Part shown: positions 1 through 9,216 of the stretch, piece after piece
How the letters are laid out: each line of letters starts with the position of its first letter
How positions within the stretch are numbered: position 1 is the first letter of the stretch
Source: Sutcliffiella halmapala
Lineage (GTDB): Bacteria; Bacillota; Bacilli; Bacillales; Bacillaceae_I
NCBI RefSeq assembly: GCF_002019665.1
Contig: NZ_KV917375.1
Coordinates: forward strand, 2,894,702-2,958,701
Length of the DNA stretch: 64,000 nt
Direction: 5' to 3'
Program-made: the position numbers and the translations under genes
The notes under the pieces: model-generated
Told to the model about the DNA's origin: nothing
Database searches by the model: none
The model's input: only the letters and a program-made list of their open reading frames with translations

Positions 1-1260
1 TACTTGCTGAATCGGAGTGACCGATATACCTTGACCAAAAGCTGTTGTGGCTAACTCTACTGGTCCGACGTTTTCTGGTTTAAAAAGAATTCCTTTTCCT
101 TCACCCTGTAAATCTATACCAGTTTTCTCACCGAATCCAAATGACTTTATATAATTAAAGAGAGTATTTGTCCCTAAACGTTGACCTAATTCGACAAAAC
201 CCGGGTTACAAGAGTTTTGTACGACTTCAAGAAAGGTTTGGTGACCATGTCCACCCTTTTTCCAACAACGGAGTCTAGCACCGGCAACTTCTGCTGCACC
301 GCCATCATTGAATGTATCCTTAGTTAAGTTCACTTTGCTTTCTTCTAGGGCAGCTGCAAGGGTAATAATCTTAAACGTCGATCCAGGTTCATACGTACTC
401 CAAACCGGAAGATTGCGATTATATATTTCAGGGGGTACATCTTGAAATTGTGCAGGATCAAAGTCTGGACGACTCGACATCGCAAGAATTTCTCCTGTAT
501 TCGGATCCATCGCAATGGCAATAATTCCATCTGGATTGTATAATTCATATGCCAAATCTAATTGATTCTCTACAATTGTTTGAACCTTAGAATCTATTGT
601 TAACCTTAAATTATGGCCATCCACTGGCGCAACATATTCATCTGGAATATCAGGCATTCTGCGTCCCTTAGCATCTGAATAAAATTGCACATGTCCTTGT
701 TGCCCTTTTAATTGTTTGTCATATTGTAGTTCTAGTCCCATTAAGCCTTGGTTATCTATCCCAGCAAATCCAAGAACATGAGCTAAATAGCTTCCAAAGG
801 GATAATGCCTTTTTGAGTCTTCGGCAATATAAACCCCTTTTAAATCTAAAGCTCGTATCTCTTTCGCTTTTTCATGAGAAATTTTTCTTCCTTCAGGATT
901 AATTTTTTCTTTTGAAGAATTTTTTGTAATTTGCCTGTACACCTTTTCCTTAGACATATTTAAAGTTGCAGCAAGTTTTTCAGCTGTATCGTTTGGATCT
1001 TTAATTTGTCGTGGTACAACAAAAACAGTAGGTGCACTCATATTTGTAGCGAGAGGAATCCCATTACGATCTTGGATTTCGCCACGCTCTGGTTCAAAAG
1101 GGATATCTCTACTCCAAGAGTCCTTTGCACGGTCCGTTAACATATTTCCGAGTGCAAATTGTACATACCCAAGTCTTAAGTCAATAATGCTAAATAGAAG
1201 TATACCTACAAGTAATACGATTGTTAGCCTTCTCCGTACCGTTACATGAGATACTCGCAT
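1..1260 (-). CDS. spoVD: Stage V sporulation protein D (PBP2-type transpeptidase), 3' end beyond the window
   Basis: Class B penicillin-binding protein needed for spore cortex peptidoglycan synthesis. About 420 residues are visible: an N-terminal membrane anchor after MRVSHVTVRRR, a PBP dimerisation domain containing the GEIQDRNG motif, and the first part of the transpeptidase domain with the SxxK box (YEPGSTFK) and SxN box (NSCN). The KTG box and any C-terminal PASTA domain lie past the left edge. The ATG at 1260 follows AAAGGAGG. The gene is downstream of pbpB but separated by a terminator, so it probably has its own sporulation promoter; a CATATATT sequence about 40 bases upstream of the start resembles a sigma-E minus-10 box, but the minus-35 match is weak. 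SpoVD is preferred over a vegetative PBP because of its position immediately after pbpB. Confidence 0.93.
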   Translation of the reverse strand, partial: MRVSHVTVRRRLTIVLLVGILLFSIIDLRLGYVQFALGNMLTDRAKDSWSRDIPFEPERGEIQDRNGIPLATNMSAPTVFVVPRQIKDPNDTAEKLAATLNMSKEKVYRQITKNSSKEKINPEGRKISHEKAKEIRALDLKGVYIAEDSKRHYPFGSYLAHVLGFAGIDNQGLMGLELQYDKQLKGQQGHVQFYSDAKGRRMPDIPDEYVAPVDGHNLRLTIDSKVQTIVENQLDLAYELYNPDGIIAIAMDPNTGEILAMSSRPDFDPAQFQDVPPEIYNRNLPVWSTYEPGSTFKIITLAAALEESKVNLTKDTFNDGGAAEVAGARLRCWKKGGHGHQTFLEVVQNSCNPGFVELGQRLGTNTLFNYIKSFGFGEKTGIDLQGEGKGILFKPENVGPVELATTAFGQGISVTPIQQV

Positions 1261-1425
1261 AACACATGAACCTCCTTTAATATTCGTTGTAATATATGCT
1301 TGTACCAAGCTGGATAGAACTTCTTACCCTGACTTGAAAGGCTTTTATTATAGTACTTGAGAGGTGTGTACAGAAGAATGAATCCAAAGAATTACTTTTT
1401 ATTGCAATCCGGATAATAATAAAAA

Positions 1426-1467
1426 AGGTTGTGTAAGAAGGAAAATCATTTCCTTCATACACAACCT
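1426..1467 (-). terminator. Rho-independent terminator after pbpB
   Basis: Arms AGGTTGTGTA(T/A)GAAGG pair around a short loop and are followed on the minus strand by a run of T. It begins 8 bases after the pbpB stop and separates the division genes from spoVD. Confidence 0.85.
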
Positions 1468-1474
1468 AAAAACG

Positions 1475-3691
1475 TTAACTTACCGCATCTCTTTCCTCTT
1501 CTTCCTCATCCTCATTAACAGGAAGTGGACGATTAGATTTTAATTCAATGATAAGATGATCTTTTTTATTTATTACCTTGCCTGGTGCGATATTTTGTTT
1601 GTGAACATAGCCATTTCCAATAATATTGGGTTTGATCCCTAATAAATTGGTTAATTTTCTTACATCCCTTAAGCTCCAACCAGTCATATCTGGCATTGGC
1701 GGGTCTTTTTCTGTTAGTAACAATACGCGTTCCGCTTGTATAACAGATTGACCTGGTGCTGGAATTTGTTTTAATACTTTAGAACCCTTACCAAGCACGA
1801 AATAGTTCGGCGCTACCCCACTATCACCTGTTGACAAAGCACTTTCAACATTTTCCCCAACAAGATTTGGGACTTCCACACCTGTCTTTTTCTTAGATGT
1901 GTCTGTTGGTTGAGTCTCATCAGGCTGAATGCTTAAATATTGTAAGCTTCTACGCATTACAGAATTAAACACTCCAGAAACAGGACCAACTCCATTCTCA
2001 TGCTGGGCAATTCTAGGCTTTTCTACTGCTACATACATGACGATTTCCGGATCATCAGCAGGAGCCATTCCTGTAATGGAATAAATGTATTCTCCATGAC
2101 CACTAAGATAGCCTCCACCAGGCTTTGGAATTTGTGCGGTTCCTGTCTTTGCTGCAACCTCATATCCTTCGACAGCATACGGTCGACCTGTCCCAAATTC
2201 AGAACTAACTACTGATTCTAAGATTGATCTGACCTTCGTGGCTGTAGCCTTTGAAATAGGTTGTCCTTTTTCTTTTGGTTTGTTTTCGAGAACAACTTCA
2301 TTCGTGTTTGGATCTACTATTTTATCAATTATATATGGCTGCATCATTTTCCCATCATTAGCTATTGCTGTTACTGCTTGAATTTGTTGAATTGGCGTAA
2401 ATGCAGAACCTTGTCCAAAAGCAGTTGAAATTCGATCTCGATAGTAATGATAGTTAATGCTACTGGTTGCTTCATCTGGTAAGTCAATGCCTGTTGGCTT
2501 ATCCATTCCAAACGCTTTAATGTATTCAAGTAATGTATCTGTTCCCATTCTATCAGCGAGCATCGCAAATACTACGTTAGATGAACGTTGAACTCCTTCG
2601 TCAAAGGAGATTAACCCCCAACCAGATTTGTTATGGTCACGCACTGGAATTGGGTCATTAGGGAGCATATAAGCCCCTGATTGATATAGCTCTGAACCGT
2701 TATAAACTCCTTCTTCGACAGCGGCGGCTAAAGAGAAAATTTTCATCGTTGATCCTGGTTCATAACGATAAGAAATAGCATCATTATTCCAATTATCTGT
2801 TAAACCTGCTCGCGTGTTTAGATCAAATGTAGGACGTGAACCCATTGCTAGAATTTGTCCCGTCTTCGGATCTGCCACAATAGCAATGATTTTTTCAGGT
2901 TGATAATTTAAGACAACTTCATTCATCGCTTCTTCTAAAAAGGTTTGTATTGTCTTATCTAACGTCAAATGTACATTTTTACCATTTATTGCTGGTACAT
3001 AAGAGACATTTGAATCTTTTGGTAGAATTATTCCCTTATTATCCGTTTTTACCGTATAATTACCATCCTGCTCAATCAATTCCTCTTCTAACATTTTTTC
3101 TAAGCCTACAACGCCACCAAATTCCCCATCTTCATTTGGTCTTGCAAAACCAATAACATGGCTAGCAAATACCCCATTCCAATAAAAGCGCTTTTTATCT
3201 TGGATAAACGATATTCCAGGTAGCTGTAGCTCTTCAATTTCGTTTTTTACAGAAGGAGAAAGATCACGGCCAATTGCTCCAAATTCCACCTGTTTTCTTT
3301 CTTCCGTTGGAGTGAGAAAGGCTAATAATTCACTTTCATCCACTTCAAGGATTGGTGCTATTTTCCTTGCCGTTTCTTCTGGATCCACAACATGACGCTT
3401 TACTTTTTTAGTAGAAAGCGATTCATCTAACACGGCGACTAAACTAAAGGAAGGTGTATCTTCTGCAATCGGGTTTCCACTCCGATCAAAAATAGTTCCT
3501 CTTTGTGCTTCAATTTTCTTGTTTACATTATATTTTTTTTCTGCTTGTGAAGCCATATTATGTCCTTTTACTTCACCGGTCGCTTGTAAATAGAAAAAAC
3601 GTCCTATTAATAGAAAAAAGAGCAACGCAAATATTACAAGTAAAAATGCGGCTCCCAAATGAATTCTCTTTTTATGAACAATATTTGACAT
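1475..3691 (-). CDS. pbpB: Penicillin-binding protein 2B, septal transpeptidase
   Basis: Division-specific class B PBP that cross-links septal peptidoglycan. The 738-residue protein has an N-terminal cytoplasmic tail and one membrane helix (about residues 13-34), a PBP dimer domain starting at RGTIFDRSG (about 64-72), and a transpeptidase domain with the catalytic serine in STMK (about S314), SSN (about 370-372) and KTG (about 515-517). Two PASTA repeats follow from about residue 610 (VEVPNLVG and PMPDMTGWS), then an acidic tail (EDEEEEE). It starts 6 bases after ftsL in the mraZ-rsmH-ftsL-pbpB order typical of Bacillaceae. All catalytic motifs are intact. Confidence 0.96.
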   Translation of the reverse strand: MSNIVHKKRIHLGAAFLLVIFALLFFLLIGRFFYLQATGEVKGHNMASQAEKKYNVNKKIEAQRGTIFDRSGNPIAEDTPSFSLVAVLDESLSTKKVKRHVVDPEETARKIAPILEVDESELLAFLTPTEERKQVEFGAIGRDLSPSVKNEIEELQLPGISFIQDKKRFYWNGVFASHVIGFARPNEDGEFGGVVGLEKMLEEELIEQDGNYTVKTDNKGIILPKDSNVSYVPAINGKNVHLTLDKTIQTFLEEAMNEVVLNYQPEKIIAIVADPKTGQILAMGSRPTFDLNTRAGLTDNWNNDAISYRYEPGSTMKIFSLAAAVEEGVYNGSELYQSGAYMLPNDPIPVRDHNKSGWGLISFDEGVQRSSNVVFAMLADRMGTDTLLEYIKAFGMDKPTGIDLPDEATSSINYHYYRDRISTAFGQGSAFTPIQQIQAVTAIANDGKMMQPYIIDKIVDPNTNEVVLENKPKEKGQPISKATATKVRSILESVVSSEFGTGRPYAVEGYEVAAKTGTAQIPKPGGGYLSGHGEYIYSITGMAPADDPEIVMYVAVEKPRIAQHENGVGPVSGVFNSVMRRSLQYLSIQPDETQPTDTSKKKTGVEVPNLVGENVESALSTGDSGVAPNYFVLGKGSKVLKQIPAPGQSVIQAERVLLLTEKDPPMPDMTGWSLRDVRKLTNLLGIKPNIIGNGYVHKQNIAPGKVINKKDHLIIELKSNRPLPVNEDEEEEERDAVS

Positions 3692-3697
3692 AAGCAG

Positions 3698-4057
3698 TTA
3701 GTCCCGTACATTCTTCACGTTATTTTCGTTTAATGAAAGCCCTAGATTTTTCGCTTTTTCTAAGATGCGTTCATAGCTACTTTCTTCTGCAACTTGTAGC
3801 TCTAGTTCACGGTTTTTATTAATTTGGGAAGCAACTGTTCCTTCTAGAGTTTGTATTTCACTATTGACTTGATAAATTGACGTGTTATTTGACACAATTT
3901 GAATGGACCCAAATGCTAAAAATCCAATAAATAGATACCCTAACACTTTTTCCCCAAGCGTAATCTTGGCACGCTTTTTTATGACTTGGCTTTTCTTCGG
4001 AGCTTGTTGATGTCGTTCTTCGTGTTGTCTCTGAATTTTATGAGCTAAGTTACTCAC
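3698..4057 (-). CDS. ftsL: Cell division protein FtsL
   Basis: Small bitopic divisome protein that works with DivIC/FtsB and DivIB at the septum. It has 119 residues: a very basic cytoplasmic N-terminus, a single membrane helix (about residues 36-55, VLGYLFIGFLAFG) and an extracellular leucine/heptad-type coiled coil (about 60-110). The start is GTG, preceded by a GGGGGAAG ribosome binding site. Sequence is poorly conserved in this family, so the call rests on topology, length and position between rsmH and pbpB, which is diagnostic. Confidence 0.93.
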   Translation of the reverse strand: MSNLAHKIQRQHEERHQQAPKKSQVIKKRAKITLGEKVLGYLFIGFLAFGSIQIVSNNTSIYQVNSEIQTLEGTVASQINKNRELELQVAEESSYERILEKAKNLGLSLNENNVKNVRD

Positions 4058-4102
4058 TTCACTTCCCCCTATTCTATCAATTTTTTCGTTTTATGCCTTA
4101 TC

Positions 4103-5044
4103 CTACATATCCTTTACCTTTTCAGCGATTCTAAGTTTCGCCGATCTAGCACGGTTGTTTTCCTCTAATTCTCTCTCACTTGGTAAGATAGGCTTCCTTG
4201 TCACTAGCTTTAGGATTGGTTCAAAGCCTTCTGGGATAATCGGTAAACCTGGAGGCAATTGTGGTAGCTGACTTTTCTCTTTGAAAGCAACTTTACACAT
4301 TCTGTCCTCTAGTGAATGGAAAGTAATGACACTTACTCTTCCACCAGGCTTAAGTACATCGATTGCTTGATGAATCGCATCCTCAAAAACTCCTAATTCA
4401 TCATTTACTGCAATACGGATTGCTTGGAAAACTCGTTTTGCTGGATGTCCTCCAGTACGCCTTGCAGGTGCAGGTATACCATCTTTAATAATTTCCACTA
4501 ACTCTAATGTAGTTTCAATTGGTTTGTGCTTACGGTATTCTTCAATTTTCCTAGCGATTTGCTTGGAAAACTTCTCTTCTCCGTATTGAAAGAAAATACG
4601 AACTAACTTTTCATACGTCCAATCGTTTACAACATCATAAGCGCTTAATGGACTATTCGTATCCATTCTCATATCAAGTGGAGCCTCGTGGTGATAGCTA
4701 AACCCTCTCTCCGGGGTATCTAGCTGTGGAGAGGAAACACCTAAATCAAATAAGACGCCATCTACCTTTGTAATTCCTTGCTCGTACAATTTTTCTTTTA
4801 AAAATTTAAAATTACTTTTGATAAAAATGACACGATCCAAATAATTATGTAAAACGCTCTTAGCATGTTCCAACGCACTGTCATCCTGATCAAAAGCTAT
4901 TAGCTTCCCCTTTTCTGAAAGCTGCTTTACAATCTCAGAACTATGTCCTGCTCCTCCTAGAGTGCAATCCACATAAATGCCATCTTCTTTAATGTTAAGA
5001 CCTTCTACTGCTTCGTTTAAAAGTACTGTTACATGGTGAAACAT
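4103..5044 (-). CDS. rsmH: 16S rRNA (cytosine1402-N4)-methyltransferase RsmH
   Basis: SAM-dependent methyltransferase that modifies C1402 in the decoding centre of 16S rRNA (formerly MraW/YlxA). The N-terminus [13 protein letters not shown] and the SAM-binding motif [10 protein letters not shown] are typical, followed by [11 protein letters not shown] and, near the C-terminus, ITFHSLEDR. The reading frame is open 54 bases further upstream, but the ATG at 5044 is chosen because AAAGGCGG sits 6-8 bases before it and the protein then begins where family members begin (313 residues). It lies between mraZ and ftsL. Confidence 0.96.
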   Translation of the reverse strand: MFHHVTVLLNEAVEGLNIKEDGIYVDCTLGGAGHSSEIVKQLSEKGKLIAFDQDDSALEHAKSVLHNYLDRVIFIKSNFKFLKEKLYEQGITKVDGVLFDLGVSSPQLDTPERGFSYHHEAPLDMRMDTNSPLSAYDVVNDWTYEKLVRIFFQYGEEKFSKQIARKIEEYRKHKPIETTLELVEIIKDGIPAPARRTGGHPAKRVFQAIRIAVNDELGVFEDAIHQAIDVLKPGGRVSVITFHSLEDRMCKVAFKEKSQLPQLPPGLPIIPEGFEPILKLVTRKPILPSERELEENNRARSAKLRIAEKVKDM

Positions 5045-5172
5045 CTTCCACCGCCTTTCTAGCTCTCGGCTGTTTCCATCTAGTTTGTTTTCCGTCACAC
5101 TCTAATATTTTTCCAAGCTTCATTGCTTTTATCCATGTAGCTCTTGATCGTAGATAAGTAATTGAATCCCTT

Positions 5173-5604
5173 TTATAAGTCAAAGTCCACGAGGTTCTCT
5201 GCAATCTCTGCGAAGGAATCTTCTGAGTCTTCCACAAATGAATTCCAGTTTTCCTTGCTCCATATCTCTATTCGATTTGAAACCCCAATTACTACACATT
5301 CTTTTTCCAATTGGGCATATTGTACAAGTGGAGAGGAAATGTTTACCCTTCCTTGCTTATCCAATTCACACTCTGTCGCTCCAGAAAAGAAAAAACGTGT
5401 AAAAGCACGGGCATCTTTTTTTGTAAGTGGTAACTGTTTTAATTTATCTTCTACAGTTTTCCATTCAGATAGCGGGTAACCAAAAAGACATTTATCAAGT
5501 CCTCTTGTTAGAACGAAGGCTTCACCTAAATGATCACGAAATTTAGCTGGAACTATCATACGCCCTTTTATATCGATAGTATGATGATATTCCCCCATGA
5601 ACAT
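5173..5604 (-). CDS. mraZ: Transcriptional regulator MraZ
   Basis: First gene of the division and cell wall cluster; MraZ is an AbrB-like ring-forming DNA-binding protein that represses its own operon in other bacteria. The 143-residue protein begins [15 protein letters not shown] and has the two tandem SpoVT/AbrB-like repeats, each with a basic D-x-K/Q-G-R motif (DIKGRMIVP and DKQGRVNIS). An upstream in-frame start exists, but the ATG at 5604 has AAAGGTGG at proper spacing and gives the family length. Evenly spaced GTGG boxes lie just upstream and are probable binding sites for the product. Confidence 0.96.
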   Translation of the reverse strand: MFMGEYHHTIDIKGRMIVPAKFRDHLGEAFVLTRGLDKCLFGYPLSEWKTVEDKLKQLPLTKKDARAFTRFFFSGATECELDKQGRVNISSPLVQYAQLEKECVVIGVSNRIEIWSKENWNSFVEDSEDSFAEIAENLVDFDL

Positions 5605-5613
5605 TCGGCTTCC

Positions 5614-5658
5614 CCACCTTTCCTCTACTTTGTACCACAATCCCCCACTAATCTCCAC
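5614..5658 (-). promoter_or_regulatory. GTGG direct repeats upstream of mraZ (candidate MraZ boxes)
   Basis: On the minus strand GTGG occurs at 5655-5658, 5645-5648 and 5635-5638, an exact 10-bp period, with a fourth GTGG at 5614-5617 overlapping the ribosome binding site. MraZ of other bacteria binds direct repeats of a TGGG/GTGG-type pentamer at about 10-bp period in front of its own gene. Autoregulation here is inferred from the spacing. Confidence 0.6.
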
Positions 5659-5901
5659 TTACTTTATTGTACTATTCTCTTCCCTAAAAGAAAATCCTTT
5701 AAGCCTAAAATTTTTTCGTTTTTCATCTTTTTACAACATTTTTTGACAAAAGGACGAAATTAGAACGAACTTGACTATATTTGGCTGTCAAAATACATAT
5801 TCGGCTAAATTTTTTCATCAAAACAAGATTTACGACTACGATGTCAGATTGAATTGTCAGAAAATAAAAATTATTATTTTGATCAAAAAAGGCAAAAATA
5901 A

Positions 5902-5930
5902 AAAAGCAACGAGATTTTTCCGTTGCTTTT
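5902..5930 (-). terminator. Rho-independent terminator after bshC
   Basis: Arms AAAAGCAACG / CGTTGCTTTT around a 9-base loop, followed on the minus strand by T-rich sequence; directly downstream of the bshC stop. Between this hairpin and mraZ (5659-5900) I see only AT-rich leader sequence and no gene. Confidence 0.85.
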
Positions 5931-5935
5931 ACATT

Positions 5936-7564
5936 TTATAAATAAATGATTTTATGTTTACCGTTATGTCGAAGAGGCATTTCACAAATCCTCTGCACTA
6001 CATCCATCCCATATTCATTTAAATAATAGTAAATATTCCAAATCCGCTCTTGCGGCATACCTTTTGGAATAAGCGAAAGTTCCACACGATGATATTTTTT
6101 CATCATATTCTCATGTTTTTCATAAGCCGATCGCTCCATGAGACGTTTTATATATTGGAATTGCTTGTCAATCAACATCCGATTTTTCTCAAAAACAGGT
6201 TCTAAATGTGGCAATAAATCCTGGCCGACGCCCTTGAACTTGCCATGCAACTCTCGATACTTTTCATAGTGCAATTCAAGCTGACTCTCCATCGCACCTA
6301 GTTCTTGTTCTAATAGCCACGCTTTACGTTTTTCTTCTAAGCCATTGTTTAAGATGTCTTCCAAATCTTCCTCCAACTCTTCAATAGTTGAAGCGATATG
6401 CCGTTCAAGAAAGGTTAGACCGATTCGAGGCATAACAGGTGGCATTTCTATATCCATTACTTGAAATGCATTTTTCAGTTCTGCCCAATAGCTAATTTCT
6501 CCAGGTCCCCCGATAAATGCAAGTGTAGGAAATAAGCACTCTTCCATTAATGGCCTTGTAACCACATTATTAGAGAATTTCTCTGGAGAATCTTCTATTA
6601 ATTTCATAAGCTGCACAAGAGTAAATGTAATTTTAGCATCCTTAGTAGTAGCTATTTGGTTCTCTTCATTCCAATAAAGAAGTTCTCGTTCTCCGTATTG
6701 GTGATAAAACAAATTCATCGATTCACGTTGAATTTCTAGCATCGGGGTAAACCCAAGTTCGATTAATTCATCTTGGCTATTTAAAACCTCTCTCGTTATC
6801 TGTTCATGTTTTACCAGCATTTGTTGAAAGTAAGAGGTTTCTAACTTACGTAACTCTAGGTCCGATGCGTTTACTAATATTAAACCAGTCCCTCTAAATA
6901 GTGTAGTGATAAGTTCAGCAAAAAAATCAACTACATTATTGGACGATTGTAGTGCTCGCTCAAGCATGCTCTTTATATCTTTCGTGTAAGCTGTTTCTCC
7001 ATAGGAGTTTATCACCTTATCAAGCCATTCTTGAATTTCCACTTTATCGATAGGTAATTCGGATACCATTTTTTTACCGGCGGATTTCATATGTAAGGTT
7101 ATTTTTTCAATCTCATTTTTTTGGGGGACATGAATATGGTTTATTTCATGATAGTCATGGTCTTCTCCTGCAATCCAAAAAACAGGGACGACTGGTACTT
7201 CGAGCATTTTTTCCTGTTCTTCTGCAAGCTTAATAATACTAATAATCTTTGAAATAGTATAAACAGGTCCTGTTAACAATCCTGCTTGCTGTCCACCTAT
7301 TACTACCAAGGAGTCATGCTTGCGAAATCTCTCTATATTATGTAGTGTTTTTTCATCAGCTTGATATTTTTTATTGAAATTAATTAAATGGTCTGCTAGC
7401 TCTTCTCTTTTAAAGCTTCTATGTTTTAAAGCGTTTTTTCGTTGTTCAAAAGTATTTGTGGAAAATGGATTGTATGTAAAAAAGCGATGGATGCTTTCCT
7501 TTTCTGATAAATAAGCAGATGAAAACTTATTAATAGTAGGAAGCGATAATTCTACTATATTCAT
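5936..7564 (-). CDS. bshC: Bacillithiol biosynthesis cysteine-adding enzyme BshC
   Basis: Catalyses or supports the last step of bacillithiol synthesis, addition of cysteine to glucosaminyl-malate, in the cytoplasm. The 542-residue length is that of the family (YllA of B. subtilis). Recognisable segments are VVIGGQQAGLLTGPVYTI, FWIAGEDHDYHEI with the conserved D-H-D-x-x-E cluster of the nucleotidyltransferase-like fold, and a long C-terminal coiled coil (about residues 390-470). The ATG at 7564 follows AGAAAGGAAG and is preferred over a start 42 bases upstream. It sits next to mraZ as in many Bacilli. The bacillithiol-dependent transferase gene fosB elsewhere in this window is consistent with a working pathway. 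Confidence 0.94.
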   Translation of the reverse strand: MNIVELSLPTINKFSSAYLSEKESIHRFFTYNPFSTNTFEQRKNALKHRSFKREELADHLINFNKKYQADEKTLHNIERFRKHDSLVVIGGQQAGLLTGPVYTISKIISIIKLAEEQEKMLEVPVVPVFWIAGEDHDYHEINHIHVPQKNEIEKITLHMKSAGKKMVSELPIDKVEIQEWLDKVINSYGETAYTKDIKSMLERALQSSNNVVDFFAELITTLFRGTGLILVNASDLELRKLETSYFQQMLVKHEQITREVLNSQDELIELGFTPMLEIQRESMNLFYHQYGERELLYWNEENQIATTKDAKITFTLVQLMKLIEDSPEKFSNNVVTRPLMEECLFPTLAFIGGPGEISYWAELKNAFQVMDIEMPPVMPRIGLTFLERHIASTIEELEEDLEDILNNGLEEKRKAWLLEQELGAMESQLELHYEKYRELHGKFKGVGQDLLPHLEPVFEKNRMLIDKQFQYIKRLMERSAYEKHENMMKKYHRVELSLIPKGMPQERIWNIYYYLNEYGMDVVQRICEMPLRHNGKHKIIYL

Positions 7565-7676
7565 AAAGTACTTCCTTTCTAATCGATCAAATGTACACGT
7601 CTCCATGAGTATAGCATTGATTTCATTCGTTTCAAAAAAAATTGCTTCAAAAAAAGTTCAAAATAGGTCCAAGCTT

Positions 7677-8066
7677 TTACACAAGCGATTCATAGACTCT
7701 TTTTATCATTCCAAATAAAGCAAGGCAAAAATAGGCAGAAAAAAAGAGTAAAAAATTAAAACGCCAAAAACCTTTAATTACACGTTTAAACTGTATTTCT
7801 TGCTTTATCTTATAATGCGTGATAACCATAATTGATGCAATCGCAACAAGAACCACCCAAATTATCCATAGGAAAGACTGATTCCAAATGATGATAACTA
7901 AGAAATGCACTGCCAAAATGAAGAAAAAGGTAGAAAAATCAATCGCAACATGAAAAGACCTTTTATTATTTTTCGTCATAAGCCTTGCAAAAACATAGAA
8001 CATAAACATAGCAAAAATAGGGACCGTCACAATGGTCGCAAAAAAGCCTGCAAATATACTTGACAT
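7677..8066 (-). CDS. DUF3397-type membrane protein
   Basis: Uncharacterised integral membrane protein of 129 residues with four or so predicted helices: about residues 4-27 (FAGFFATIVTVPIFAMFMFYV), 42-60, 63-82 and 105-120. It resembles the DUF3397 family found between panE and bshC in Bacillaceae; function unknown. The ATG at 8066 is chosen because AGAGAGGT lies 8 bases upstream, whereas the longer GTG start would contain that site. No terminator is seen between it and bshC, so the genes may be cotranscribed. Confidence 0.75.
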   Translation of the reverse strand: MSSIFAGFFATIVTVPIFAMFMFYVFARLMTKNNKRSFHVAIDFSTFFFILAVHFLVIIIWNQSFLWIIWVVLVAIASIMVITHYKIKQEIQFKRVIKGFWRFNFLLFFSAYFCLALFGMIKRVYESLV

Positions 8067-8137
8067 GATTATTCTACCTCTCTTCACTAACCTATAATAT
8101 TTTTTCTATGGATGTGTATGTATTTCTAAGAGGATTT

Positions 8138-9049
8138 TTAAAATTTTCGATTATTACTTTCAAGGCCTTTTATAGATTTATAAAGAAATTCTGTAAGTGG
8201 CACGTTTATCCCTTTTTGTTGTGCAAGAAAAATAATGTAGCCTAAAATAGCATCCACCTCTGTCTCCCTAGCTTGTTCTAAATCTCGCTGCATAGAGGAC
8301 CAGTTTTCAGCTGTTTTTTGACAAATATTCTGGATGTGTTCCCACATCTTGATTTTAGATTCTTCAGGGACTAGAAAAGCTATTTCATCGTATAAGGATT
8401 TCATCGTTTCTTGAAAGGAGGGATTGCTAAGTAATACTCCATTTTTCACATTATAGAGTGACGTTAACGGATTGATTATCGCATTAACTATTAGTTTTTC
8501 TTTTAGCATATTTTCAAAGTTTAAACATATTTGTATAGGAAAATTCCCTGAAAGTTCTTGCTTCCATTTTTCTATGAATAAAGAATCGGTAGATGCACCA
8601 CTGTACCCTGCTATTTTAGTGCTCCCTTTGCCAGTCCATTTTACGGTAACATCGTCCTCTTTTTTCACCCCATGCTCCACAACGCCTAGAATCACCTGAC
8701 TGCTAGTTATATTTTTCACTAACTCTAGGTGTGCCATCCCATTTTGTAGAAATAGAATGGTTTGATGGTCTCGGAGATTTAGCAAGGACGACATAATATC
8801 ATCCAATGCATATTGTTTCACCGCAACAACAATAACATCCTCTATGAGCGTGTCTTCTTTATGTAAGAGCTTCACAGACACACTTCGCTCTCCTAGTACT
8901 TGATTATTATCTAGTAATCTTATTGCTTTTTCTTGAAGCTGTACTAATTGGTCTGTTCTTCTTACATAAATAGTTACTGGAAAAGCAGCTGAAAATTGGT
9001 ATGCGTAGAAAAGTCCTATTGCACCAGCTCCTATAATTCCAATTCGCAT
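8138..9049 (-). CDS. panE: 2-dehydropantoate 2-reductase (ketopantoate reductase)
   Basis: NADPH-dependent reduction of ketopantoate to pantoate for coenzyme A synthesis (YlbQ type). The Rossmann motif GAGAIG lies at about residues 8-13, the catalytic-lysine segment VAVKQYALDD at about 94-103, and a helical ApbA C-terminal domain follows with NAIINPLTSL. It is 303 residues long. The start at 9049 has GAGGAG 6 bases upstream; the codon two positions earlier overlaps that site too closely. The divergence of the ketopantoate reductase superfamily leaves some room for another 2-keto acid, but the length and ylb context fit panE. Confidence 0.85.
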   Translation of the reverse strand: MRIGIIGAGAIGLFYAYQFSAAFPVTIYVRRTDQLVQLQEKAIRLLDNNQVLGERSVSVKLLHKEDTLIEDVIVVAVKQYALDDIMSSLLNLRDHQTILFLQNGMAHLELVKNITSSQVILGVVEHGVKKEDDVTVKWTGKGSTKIAGYSGASTDSLFIEKWKQELSGNFPIQICLNFENMLKEKLIVNAIINPLTSLYNVKNGVLLSNPSFQETMKSLYDEIAFLVPEESKIKMWEHIQNICQKTAENWSSMQRDLEQARETEVDAILGYIIFLAQQKGINVPLTEFLYKSIKGLESNNRKF

Positions 9050-9175
9050 TTGCATCTCCTCACTTTTACCTATTTCTTCTTATTGTACCAATATATACGA
9101 AAATTTGTACTAATAAAAATGAAAAAAACTAGGTGCAAACAAGTTATTTTTTATCATTCCTAGACAATCAAAAGA

Positions 9176-9204
9176 GGGCTGACCCTTTGAAAGAAAGTCA
9201 GCCC
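9176..9204 (-). terminator. Terminator after the acyl-CoA carboxylase operon
   Basis: GGGCTGAC / GTCAGCCC arms with a 13-base loop, followed on the minus strand by CTCTTTTGATT. It lies 12 bases beyond the carboxyltransferase stop. Confidence 0.8.
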
Positions 9205-9216
9205 ATCAATACTTAT

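Noticed and set aside
5162-5479. 105-codon plus-strand frame opposite mraZ
   Set aside because: Antisense to mraZ, whose family motifs are clear; no ribosome binding site.
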